Shown here: piece by piece, positions 36,501 to 43,221 of the stretch | Layout: the number at the start of each line of letters is the position of its first letter | How positions within the stretch are numbered: position 1 is the stretch's first letter | Assembly: GCF_034424315.1 (NCBI RefSeq) | Contig: NZ_CP139972.1 | Location: 682,001 to 746,000 of the forward strand | Source of the DNA: Chitinophaga sancti | GTDB lineage: Bacteria; Bacteroidota; Bacteroidia; Chitinophagales; Chitinophagaceae | DNA length: 64,000 nt | Direction: 5' to 3' | Notes under the pieces: generated by a model | What the model was told of the DNA's origin: nothing | Database searches by the model: none | The model's input: the letters and a program-made list of their open reading frames with translations, nothing else | Made by a program: the position numbers and the translations under genes

Positions 36501-37733
36501 ATAGAGATCGTTAATACCGTTGTAGGGTAGTTTGCCACTGCTCACTACGTGTACGGCATTGGTATTGTAAGGATTGTATTCTGCAAGGTCCATCAAACCT
36601 ACTACGTTGCGCGTATTGGTAGTGGTACCGGTTTTATTGGTCACCCATACTTCAATGCGTGTAATATTGGAGAGTGAACGGATACTGGGTAGATTGCCCA
36701 TTGCATAGTTAAAGGTGTCACGAAAGAACTGTGCGAGCAGGAAGTTTTTGTTTTCATCATACGCGTCTGCTTTGATGCTGTAACTGGTGGTCTGGTTTCC
36801 TCCTTTCAGGGTGAGTGTCTGCTTTTGTGACTTCTGACTGGAAAGCACGCTGGTCATGGTTAAGCGGCCAAACTGCAACTGTGTTTTTATACCAAACAAA
36901 GACTGCATGCCACTGATTAAGGTGGTTGGAAGTGCAAAGCTCACATTGCCGGCTTCCATCTTCTTTATGATCTCGTCATCGTAACCGGTGTATTCCAGTT
37001 TGATCTGGTTTTCGAAATCATAAGTGGACTGGGAATTATAGTTCGTGATGATCTTTAGTTTGTCGCCAATCTTGCCGGTCACATTCAGGTTGATATTCAT
37101 GTTCATGTCAAACCCGCCACTGCGGCGTGCTTTCTCTGTCAATACCGGATTGTTGATATACTGGCCTGCATAGCCCATTGATATTTCAAGATAGCCCTGC
37201 GGTTTAATATCTACCTTATTGCCACCGAATAACCTGTCGAAAAGTGAATTGGATTTGTTGAGTTCAATACCATTGCTTCTGTTCAGATTTCCCAGTGTGG
37301 ACGCACGTTTCATGAAGTACTCCTGCTCACTTTTCCGGGTCTGCATCTGGTAGAAATCCTGGAAGCTCATAGACGTAGGGTTCCTGTAATATTTATCACC
37401 GATCTTTTCAGAGATAATATATTCTTTTGTGTCAGGATCGTATTCTACATCCCGCTTTATACCTTTTGGATCTTTCAGGTCGATAGCGTTCTGCACAGGC
37501 TCTACAAGCTGCGGGGAATGCCTGTCTCTGATAGGATATTTTAAAGTATCCACCATGTCTTTCACAGGTATGATGGAGTCATACACAGCGGGATGAGGAG
37601 TAGCGGTCATTGGATAGTAACTAAGGCCCCTGGCTCCTCTCGCCGCTGAATCTACCATGAAAAAGGTCACTATACTAAATACAGTCAGGGCAGCATAGTG
37701 CTTTCTAAGACGTTTTCTAAGGGATTTCTTCAC
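30507..37733 (-). CDS. sprA: Cell-surface gliding/type IX secretion protein SprA
   Basis: A 2408-residue outer-membrane protein, the type IX secretion translocon SprA, which forms a very large beta-barrel pore carrying secreted and gliding proteins to the surface. Length and content match: N-terminal signal (MKKSLRKRLRKHYAALTVFS), then beta-rich repeats, the segment GYLEISMGYAGQYINNP near residue 180, INAFGSSEGQVYIDDFEGT near residue 860, and a C-terminal strand ending LSLRFVFGQ. Single-copy and usually essential for gliding and T9SS export. In flavobacteria ruvA precedes it; here that neighbour is missing and the upstream 320 bp is non-coding. The sorting-domain protein at 59.9 kb is a possible client. 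Confidence 0.96.
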   Translation of the reverse strand: MKKSLRKRLRKHYAALTVFSIVTFFMVDSAARGARGLSYYPMTATPHPAVYDSIIPVKDMVDTLKYPIRDRHSPQLVEPVQNAIDLKDPKGIKRDVEYDPDTKEYIISEKIGDKYYRNPTSMSFQDFYQMQTRKSEQEYFMKRASTLGNLNRSNGIELNKSNSLFDRLFGGNKVDIKPQGYLEISMGYAGQYINNPVLTEKARRSGGFDMNMNINLNVTGKIGDKLKIITNYNSQSTYDFENQIKLEYTGYDDEIIKKMEAGNVSFALPTTLISGMQSLFGIKTQLQFGRLTMTSVLSSQKSQKQTLTLKGGNQTTSYSIKADAYDENKNFLLAQFFRDTFNYAMGNLPSIRSLSNITRIEVWVTNKTGTTTNTRNVVGLMDLAEYNPYNTNAVHVVSSGKLPYNGINDLYSKLSADDAARQASTVVSQLQSYGLSAVQDYEKTYARKLDSTEYTVNKKLGYISLNSALQSDQVLAVAFEYSYNGRTYKVGDFAQDVPPDASNNNNSRILFLKMLKATAARPILPIWDLMMKNIYSTGGYQLSASDFSADVYYNDPGSDTRAASPRRYLPDAVGAYSGAPIITILNLDNLNTNNDPQPDGVFDFVSGYTVDVSNGKLIFPVLEPFGKDLAKAFGGDAALEKQYLFKKLYDTTKTAAQQYSSLNRFIIKGTYKAGSSSEVSLNAYNIPSGSVTVTAGGKTLVENIDYTVDYNLGRVKIVNDGILSSGSTINVSFENSGLYGQQVRNYLGTRFDYAVNEKLNFGSTIVHMSERPYTTKVSYGEDPINNTVVGLDGNYNSEWKGLTRLLNKLPNYNTKTPSAISLTGEVARLFPGHSKLINAFGSSEGQVYIDDFEGTASNYDLKTPSSSWALASTPAGATDGTGNILFPEATLSDSVDYGRNRSLLSWYIIEPTLQVNSTSSQPAGITKDDQSDPRTRIVYQKEIFPNLSTDYTSTQLTTLDLAYYPKERGPYNFEASRTEVNADGSLNNPKKHWAGIMRALDNTDFETSNIQYIEFWVQDPFIKNATSTGGDLYFNLGAVSEDVLKDSYKFFENGMKAPNTTLNYDSSTWGHTPNYTTQLTRAFDNDESVREYQDVGYDGLRSADEVAYRTHFLNQLRTNFGVSADVYTKALADPSNDNYHHYRGDDYDKEKYGILARYKRFAMSDGNSPATTSGSTYSSAATNIPESEDLNFDNTMNETEAYFQYRVHLTPNMEIGQNYIVDKVAANVTYTNGSTGTENWYQFKIPIEQYNAAIGGIADFKSIQFMRMFLTNFSDSVVLRFGKLALVRNQWRQYSYELQTGSGDPVATDDATTFNTTAVNIEENASRTPINYVLPPGLQRESTLSTSNTTLLMNEQSLSLQLDKLQEGKSRAVYKTLGMDLRRYKKLQMFIHEEAVDDDNSLKDKDLQAVIRVGSDYTENFYEYRIPLTKTAFGATAQAAIWPTANNIDISLTDFSTLKQTRNNAGASTAALYEKTLANGNVIGVIGNPNLGDVEGMMIAIYNPLDDGLSKNAEVWFDELRLTGLDEKGGYAATGRLNMQLADLGQLAVTSTMHTAGYGAVNQSVNERYQDNLVSYDASLSLDMGKLLPKRARLMVPLYIGQSRTTSMPEWDPFDLDIKLKEKLKLAANKHERDSIKTQAEDATTITSFNVTNMRKMSDGKKKLKLWSLENFDLTYAYTGTKMHSPTTENYELSKNRGVLGYNFAGTNKFWEPFKKTIRSKSPWVMVFKDINLNPLPSMISFRADLTRQFSATQLRNVGSNYKLTETYNKYFTFDRYYGLKWDLTRSLSLDLTATNNARIDEPTGRLNSAAKRDTVWNNFLKLGRTTNYFQTFNATYTLPLSKIPVLSWTNFAVQYTAQYKWTAASRANRIQGNTIENTQVTAVLAEFKFTELYNKSKFLKAITATKQAAKPTTNAKNQPAKKEEQLPEISSLVKSLFRPILAIRRININYSENNYTSLPGWMDSTQALGMNWRSMEPGMAFVFGYQPNKNWLDKKAAKGLISADTLFNNQFIQQFSQNLQVQAQLEPVPGLRINMSLTKTFTKNHSETFKDRYGVGNYEHLDAYETGGFQVTSIMLKTLFMKGGLAAAFTNFRRYRAVLSKRYWSKNPYTRDAALPTYDTSDNSYMYGYGKYEQNVLISSFIAAYTGQDPNKVGLIATNGLDKIRNNPFRNIIPLPNWRITYDGLAKLEPFSDYVQTLTISHSYVSNLSMNSYNSSSSYMDRNSLGNPSFIDTVSGNYVPYYTVPNVTMIEQLSPLLGVDMTLKNNMNVHMDYKRTRSLSLSLTDYQLVEARTAEITLGGGYRLKGLKLPFAVGKNGSHQLDNDLNMRLDLSYRDEKSVNNQLDGGISTPTSGQKVISIAPSIDYVLNKRMNLKFYYTRKQTIPVLSTSSPTVTTTGGLSLRFVFGQ

Positions 37734-37856
37734 GCGTTCTTTCTATAGCAGCAATTCGTAAATACCAATAAATACCAGCCCGTATAGTCCGACTATACGA
37801 AATGCAGCTTCGCTTCAAACGGGCATTTTTACAGTACTATTGTTTGTTGGCTACAG

Positions 37857-38000
37857 ACAGGAGAAATGTATAGATGAAATGGAGTAGTTGATAGCCGAAG
37901 GGCAATACAGCCCTGAATTTGACGCAAGATAGGGGAATTTGCTTTCGCAAAGCAGTAATCGGTTTTTTTTACTGCGAACAGGAGAAATGTATAGATGAAA
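37857..38000. repeat. 23-bp exact direct repeat, two copies 121 bp apart
   Basis: Copies at 37857-37879 and 37978-38000, each reading ACAGGAGAAATGTATAG and continuing six more identical bases. They flank ~98 bp of AT-rich DNA in the region between sprA and the yfhO-family gene. They may be regulatory boxes, a slippage duplication, or the scar of a deleted element. Confidence 0.85.
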
Positions 38001-38004
38001 AAGC

Positions 38005-38041
38005 AAAAGTCCGCCTTCATTTTTTTGAAGGCGGACTTTTG
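38005..38041 (-). terminator. Intrinsic terminator after the yfhO-family gene
   Basis: AAAAGTCCGCCTTCA (38005-38019) pairs perfectly with TGAAGGCGGACTTTT (38026-38040) around a T6 loop. On the minus strand the stem is followed by TTTTGCTTTTTC. It lies just past the stop of the gene ending at 38055. Confidence 0.88.
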
Positions 38042-38054
38042 AAAAGGATATGAA

Positions 38055-40532
38055 TTATTTCTTCCGGAAATACAATGCAAGACTTCCTGCTAATAAAATC
38101 AACATCACGATATAACTACCGAGCGATAACTTAACACCTGCATAATATGCCTGCGGTGCAAAGATGAAAGTAAGCTTATGCTCACCTGCCGGCACCGACA
38201 TACCCCTTAAAGCGTAGTTTACCCGACAATAAGGCGCTTCTTTTCCATCAATGTATGCCTGCCATCCCTGGCGGTAATACACCTCAGAAAATACGGCAAA
38301 TTGCGGGGATGCGGCTTTTGATGTATATGCGATGGTATCCTGGTGATTATATAATAATGAGATCCTGGCACTGGAATCAAACTGGAAATCAGTTTTTACC
38401 AGCGGCTTGTATTGTGCATCGATCACCACTGTATCTTTTGGATGGAAATTCGTCAGTGCATTCATTTCGGCATCTGCATTTGGTACCCATTGTATCGCTT
38501 TCACAAACCATGCATTACCCAGGGCATCCGGGTTCTGGTGTACGGTAGGGCCTTCCACGCCGTTCGTGATAATGTACTTTGTATTGAGCATGTTCAGCAC
38601 CTGCATGTTGTTCTGACTGATCTGTCTTTCGATCAGGTCCTGGTACAGTTGCAGTTTGGCTGCGTGATAACCACCTACGCTCTTATGGAAGTAAGAAGTC
38701 ATCGCATCCTGGAATGGATTACGGGTCAGGTTGAATACACGGTAATAAGGGTCTTTATCCTGCAGGATCTGCAGATCCGCAGGGGAGGCCTGGAATGGCA
38801 TACTATAAGATCCGGCATCCATAAAACTATCTTCGTTCAGGTAGCGCCTGTCTACCTGTATCAGGTCGATCATAATTAAGATGGTGATACCGATAGCCAG
38901 GTAGCGGGCCTGCAATTTTCCTTTTACAAAGAACCACAGCAACCCAAATGCAAATGCGGCAAAGAAGATAGAACGGAATACATCTTTTCTGTACAGATCT
39001 GCCCTGTCTGCACGGGTAGCAGCCATCAGGTTATCTGCGATGTCAGTACGCCCCTGTGCTATTTGCACCAGCTGACTATGAAACTGGTCATCACTGTGCG
39101 GGTTTGCGTGATCGCCGCTTTCATTGGTATAGCGTGCACTGGTAGATGCCAGTAATAATAGCAGCAGCAGACCGCCGATAATATAACCGGACCATTTCAG
39201 TTTCTTTAGTAATTCTTCCTTTTTCATTTCATGGCTGACCAGTTCCTGCAGGGCCATTACGGCCAGGATCGCAAAGGATAGCTGCGGAATGATCAGTGCC
39301 TGCGAAGGAGCCCGGAACTTATCATAGAAAGGGAAATGATCGAACATGAAATAGTTGAACGCTGCAAAATTGCTACCCCATGCCAGGAGGATGCCCAGCA
39401 CGGAAATGCCGATGAGCCACCATTTGTGCCAGGAGCGGATGATAAACATGCCGAGCAATGCCAGCAGGCAAACAATTACACCGAGGTACACCGGTCCTGA
39501 TGTGCCCAGCAGCGACTGATCTCCCCAGTAAAGGTTCCAGTTGCTTACCATGCGTTCTGCGTCGTTCGCAGGTACGCCGATATTCGTGAGTGTTTTATAT
39601 GTATTTGAGTGCTCGTCCAGTTTTCCCCCCGAGGCACCTCCATAAATATCTGGTGCAATCAGGGTGAGGGTTTCAAACTTACCATAGCTCCATTGAAAAG
39701 CATATTCCTTGCCATCGTGTTGCTCGGCGGTTTCACCCGGTAAAGGACTGAGGGCTGATTTGCCGCCCCTGTTACTTTCCTTCGAATATTGCCAGGTGGT
39801 CCAGAGGTTGACGGCACTAGAGGCCAGGGCCAGTCCTACCGCCAGGCTAACCAGCAAGGTACCTGTAACGAGGTGACGGAAGGCCTTCTCCCTGATGCAA
39901 TGTACCGCATAGGCAATACCCAGGATCCCGAGGATCAGGAAGAAATAATACGTCATCTGCAGGTGATTGGCCTGTATGAGGTAGGAGAGTGATAAGGCCA
40001 TGATACCGGTACCTGCCAGGTAATTACGTCTTGTAATCAATATCAGGCCTGCTATGACAGCCGGCAGGTATGCCAGTGCCACCATCTTGGTATCATGCCC
40101 TGTAACGATGATGATGGGTGAATAACTGGCATAGGTATACGCTACGGCACCGGCAAAACCGATCCAGGGGCGTGCACCGATTACGACACAGAGTAAATAG
40201 AAACAAAGTGCGGAAAGAAACAGGACATTGATCGGCTTCGGTAATCCCAGGGTAAGGATGGCGGGAATAGCACTATCAATGTGATAAGGAGACTCCATGG
40301 CCAGCTGGTAGGTAGGCATACCGCCAAACATACTGGTGGTCCATAAAGGCGGAATACCATGTTCCTTTTTGTAATCCATGGATTCCTTTGCCATTGCCTG
40401 CCACTGCACGTTATCACTCTGGCTGATGACCTTATCATCTAAAACAGGTTTGCAATACAATACCGCCAGTACCAGCAAGGCGACGATGGCGCCCAGGTGC
40501 GGTAACAGGGATTTAAACCAGCTGGGTTTCAT
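38055..40532 (-). CDS. YfhO family integral membrane protein
   Basis: An 825-residue polytopic membrane protein with about 12-13 hydrophobic helices in residues ~10-560 and a C-terminal extracytoplasmic domain (FSEVYYRQGWQAYIDGK, VPAGEHKLTFIFAP) before a last helix. That C-terminal part and the GT-C-like helix pattern place it in the YfhO family, linked in Gram-positives to glycosylation of cell-wall polymers; no activity can be read here. It starts 12 bp after the CNNM-type gene ends, on the same strand, so the two are probably co-transcribed. Confidence 0.85.
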   Translation of the reverse strand: MKPSWFKSLLPHLGAIVALLVLAVLYCKPVLDDKVISQSDNVQWQAMAKESMDYKKEHGIPPLWTTSMFGGMPTYQLAMESPYHIDSAIPAILTLGLPKPINVLFLSALCFYLLCVVIGARPWIGFAGAVAYTYASYSPIIIVTGHDTKMVALAYLPAVIAGLILITRRNYLAGTGIMALSLSYLIQANHLQMTYYFFLILGILGIAYAVHCIREKAFRHLVTGTLLVSLAVGLALASSAVNLWTTWQYSKESNRGGKSALSPLPGETAEQHDGKEYAFQWSYGKFETLTLIAPDIYGGASGGKLDEHSNTYKTLTNIGVPANDAERMVSNWNLYWGDQSLLGTSGPVYLGVIVCLLALLGMFIIRSWHKWWLIGISVLGILLAWGSNFAAFNYFMFDHFPFYDKFRAPSQALIIPQLSFAILAVMALQELVSHEMKKEELLKKLKWSGYIIGGLLLLLLLASTSARYTNESGDHANPHSDDQFHSQLVQIAQGRTDIADNLMAATRADRADLYRKDVFRSIFFAAFAFGLLWFFVKGKLQARYLAIGITILIMIDLIQVDRRYLNEDSFMDAGSYSMPFQASPADLQILQDKDPYYRVFNLTRNPFQDAMTSYFHKSVGGYHAAKLQLYQDLIERQISQNNMQVLNMLNTKYIITNGVEGPTVHQNPDALGNAWFVKAIQWVPNADAEMNALTNFHPKDTVVIDAQYKPLVKTDFQFDSSARISLLYNHQDTIAYTSKAASPQFAVFSEVYYRQGWQAYIDGKEAPYCRVNYALRGMSVPAGEHKLTFIFAPQAYYAGVKLSLGSYIVMLILLAGSLALYFRKK

Positions 40533-40544
40533 AGCAGAATTTTA

Positions 40545-41870
40545 TTATTCTTCGTCTTCTTTAGGTTCGTTTTCGATGTTGCTGATATGCACTTTGGCAA
40601 TGCGGTGCTGGTCCATTTTTACGACTTCCATCTTCAGGTTCTTCCATTCCAGGCTGTCACCGCTCTGCGGGATCTTACCCAGTTTGTCGAGGATAAAACC
40701 ACCCAGGGTTACGAAGTTCGTCACATTTACTCTCTGCTGGTCGGTATCTACGCCAATCAGTTCCAGGAACTCTACGAAAGGCAGCTGACCATCTACGATC
40801 ATACTACCATCTTCATGACGGGTTACTTCGTATTCGAATTCGTTCGTTTCAGAGATATCACCCACCAGTGCATCTACGATGTCATTGATGGTTACAAGGC
40901 CTTTGATAGAGCCAAATTCATCCACCACCATGGCCTGGTAAATACGCTCTTTTTTGAAGAGTTCCAGCAACTGGTAAGTACGGTTATGAACAGTCACCAC
41001 CAGCAGTTTGCGGCTCAGGGAGGAGAGGTTGGTGATAGCGGTGCTGAAATTATCACTCAGCAGGTCTTTGGAGTAGACAAAGCCGGTGGTATGATCCAGG
41101 TCGCCGTTGGCCAGCGGGTACATGGTATGTTTATGTTTCAGGATCTTGGCTTTATTCACTTCCGGGCTATCCTGTATATCGAGCCAGATCACCTCATTTC
41201 GTGGGGTCATGAGGGTAGATACATGGCGGTCGCCCAGGTTGAATACGTTTTGGATCAGGGCTTTCTCAGTTTCTTCGATCACACCGCCCTGGTGGCTTTC
41301 GGCAATGATGACACGGAGTTCTTCTTCCGTGTGTATGTCTTCATTTTCATGAACGGGGGTGATGCCGATAATGCGGAGGATCACATTGGCCAGCCCGTTC
41401 AGGATCCAGATGAATGGACGGAAAATGATATAGAATAATTTCAGCGGCACTGCCACGGTAAAGGTAGTAGGCACCGGTTTGCGGATAGCGAGCGATTTAG
41501 GGGCCAGCTCGCCAAATACGATGTGCATGATAGTGATGGCCAGGAATGCAAAACCGATAGAGATTTTCTGTGCCAGGCCAGCATCGGGTTGGAAACCCAG
41601 GGAGGTAAATATGTTTACGATCATTTCAGTCATCACCTTTTCGCCTACCCAGCCAAGGCCAAGGGAAGCGAGGGTGATACCTAACTGGGTGGCAGCCAGA
41701 TAGCCGTCAAGGTTATTCAGGATGTCTTTCGCGATTTTTGAAACCGTTTTGTTACGACCTGAGTTGACTTCTATCTGCGAGGATCGGACCTTAACGATAG
41801 CAAATTCCGCTGCCACGAAAAAACCGTTTAACAGCACCAGGAAGATGGTAAAAAATATTTCTATGCTCAT
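40545..41870 (-). CDS. CNNM/CorC-type transporter (hemolysin family protein)
   Basis: A 441-residue membrane protein of the CNNM/CorC (HlyC) family, linked to divalent cation (Mg/Co) transport. Order: DUF21 membrane domain (~1-190; GFFVAAEFAIVKVRSSQIE, GELAPKSLAIRK), two CBS domains (~205-335; LMTPRNEVIWLD, GLVTINDIVDALVG) and a C-terminal CorC/HlyC domain (~350-430; RVNVTNFVTLGGFILDKLG). Order and length are standard. It sits upstream of the YfhO gene in a probable operon and downstream of HxlR by 33 bp. Confidence 0.94.
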   Translation of the reverse strand: MSIEIFFTIFLVLLNGFFVAAEFAIVKVRSSQIEVNSGRNKTVSKIAKDILNNLDGYLAATQLGITLASLGLGWVGEKVMTEMIVNIFTSLGFQPDAGLAQKISIGFAFLAITIMHIVFGELAPKSLAIRKPVPTTFTVAVPLKLFYIIFRPFIWILNGLANVILRIIGITPVHENEDIHTEEELRVIIAESHQGGVIEETEKALIQNVFNLGDRHVSTLMTPRNEVIWLDIQDSPEVNKAKILKHKHTMYPLANGDLDHTTGFVYSKDLLSDNFSTAITNLSSLSRKLLVVTVHNRTYQLLELFKKERIYQAMVVDEFGSIKGLVTINDIVDALVGDISETNEFEYEVTRHEDGSMIVDGQLPFVEFLELIGVDTDQQRVNVTNFVTLGGFILDKLGKIPQSGDSLEWKNLKMEVVKMDQHRIAKVHISNIENEPKEDEE

Positions 41871-41903
41871 TATTGCGTGTCTTAATTATATTTTAAAGGC
41901 AAA

Positions 41904-42263
41904 TTATTCGATTGTTTTTTGAGGTCTGTGTATATCACCCCATTCAGAAATGATCTGTAACATAGGTTGGAGTGAAGCTCCATCTTTGGTGAGTTCATAT
42001 TCCACCCTGGGAGGCACTTCCGCATATACAAGGCGGTTGATCAGACCGTCCTTTTCCAGTTCTCTCAACTGAAGGACCAGGATTCTTTCAGATACATCGG
42101 GAATAGATTTTTTCAGTTCACTGTACCGCAGTTTGCCATTCAGGAGGCTCCAGAGGATAGTCGGTTTCCATCGGCCGCCTATAAGGTCCAGCGTATACGC
42201 CATGCCGCAGTTGTTGCTGATTTTATTCCTGTTCAATGTATTAGCTGAGCTTTCTTTTCTCAT
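41904..42263 (-). CDS. HxlR-family transcriptional regulator
   Basis: A 119-residue MarR-like winged-helix repressor of the HxlR family. Hallmarks are CGMAYTLDLIGGRWKPTILWSL near residues 20-41, LRYSELKKSIPDVSERILV (recognition helix) and PPRVEYELTKDGASLQPML. Such proteins commonly sense aldehydes, quinones or redox state and repress a divergent gene. The divergent neighbour, 191 bp away, encodes a carboxymuconolactone decarboxylase-like protein, the probable target. TCAGTAC occurs twice in that spacer (about 42277 and 42296) and could be the operator. Confidence 0.92.
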   Translation of the reverse strand: MRKESSANTLNRNKISNNCGMAYTLDLIGGRWKPTILWSLLNGKLRYSELKKSIPDVSERILVLQLRELEKDGLINRLVYAEVPPRVEYELTKDGASLQPMLQIISEWGDIHRPQKTIE

Positions 42264-42454
42264 TACTTACATTTTTGTCAGTACTCTATAAAAGTATCAG
42301 TACCTCCAAAGTTACGGTTTAACAGTTAAAGGAAAAAACTATTATGAAAGGTATTGTCGTTCTATTGTTTTGTACAAGTCGCAGGCCAATTTATCCAAAT
42401 TAGTCTACCCGGGGTGACAGGAAAGTCGTATTTTAGGTAATATAACCCTTACAT

Positions 42455-42979
42455 ATGCCCAGAATTAACCCCCTTCCCCTCGCGGAAACCCCCTACAATG
42501 TACAGATGGCCTATACGGCACACAGCACCCGCTACAATGCCAGGATCACCAATATGAAAGCAACTTTAGGCCGTTCACTGGTCGCTTTTGAGGTGTATAT
42601 GAGCTGGTACCCCCTGTATGAGCAGATCAAAACCTTTATTGGCAAGCGGCCTGCCTGCCTGTTCGCGTATACGGTATCTGCAGGCAGTAATTGCCAGTTT
42701 TGCAGTGCCTATTTTCGCAAAATAATGATCGATAATGACCAGGTGCCGGAGGAGCTGGAATACGCCGGAAATGAGCAGCTATTGATAGATTTTGGAAACG
42801 CCATTGCCCTGAATCAAGGTAGGATTCCTGACGAATTATTTTCGCAGGTAACGGGATTGTATACCCCGCAACAGGTAGTCGAACTGGTGGCCTTTGCCGG
42901 CCAGATGATCGCTTCCAGCGTTTTTAACAATGTAATGGAAACAGAGATAGACGAATATCTTTCGTCCTATGCACAATAG
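42455..42979 (+). CDS. Carboxymuconolactone decarboxylase (AhpD-like) family protein
   Basis: A 174-residue all-helical protein of the CMD/AhpD-like family. The redox-type motif SAGSNCQFCSAYFRKI near residues 75-90 holds a CxxC, though the usual third position is Tyr-Phe rather than His, so peroxidatic chemistry is not certain. It starts PRINPLPLAETPYNVQMAY and ends in a helix typical of CMD proteins (VELVAFAGQMIASSVFNNV). It is divergent from an HxlR regulator, a frequent pairing for oxidative or electrophile stress. Monocistronic. Confidence 0.85.
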   Translation: MPRINPLPLAETPYNVQMAYTAHSTRYNARITNMKATLGRSLVAFEVYMSWYPLYEQIKTFIGKRPACLFAYTVSAGSNCQFCSAYFRKIMIDNDQVPEELEYAGNEQLLIDFGNAIALNQGRIPDELFSQVTGLYTPQQVVELVAFAGQMIASSVFNNVMETEIDEYLSSYAQ

Positions 42980-43221
42980 CCTTGCTATTATTGCCGGTGC
43001 GGGCCACCTTAGTGCGTTAACCCTGCCGGCAGATGGGGGCACCCCGCCGCTGTAGCGGTAACAAAACCATTCACTTATCCCGGGGTAACCCTGATGAACT
43101 GGCCATAAAATAGATCGCTATTCGAAATTCATAATTGCTATTTGAGTGGGAATTGAAATGAGTGCTGGTAAAAGTTGAAAAAAAAGTAATAGCTTAACCA
43201 GCTAATTAACCATTTTACGTT

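Larger units (their letters stand above)
37734..38054. other. 321-bp region upstream of sprA with repeats and palindrome
   Basis: Holds the sprA promoter side on the minus strand. Visible: a near-perfect palindrome CGTATAGTC-C-GACTATACG near 37781-37799, nested in a GCCCG/CGGGC outer pairing (to about 37825); a 23-bp exact direct repeat at 37857-37879 and 37978-38000; and the yfhO terminator at 38005-38041. A short minus-strand frame (37829-38080) spans the two repeats but overlaps the terminator and has no family signal. Confidence 0.6.

Noticed and set aside
37829..38080. 83-residue minus-strand frame upstream of sprA
   Set aside because: Runs through a terminator and a direct repeat and begins inside the yfhO coding end.
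40587..41438. 283-residue plus-strand frame
   Set aside because: Opposite strand of the CNNM/CorC-type gene, which is certain by motif.
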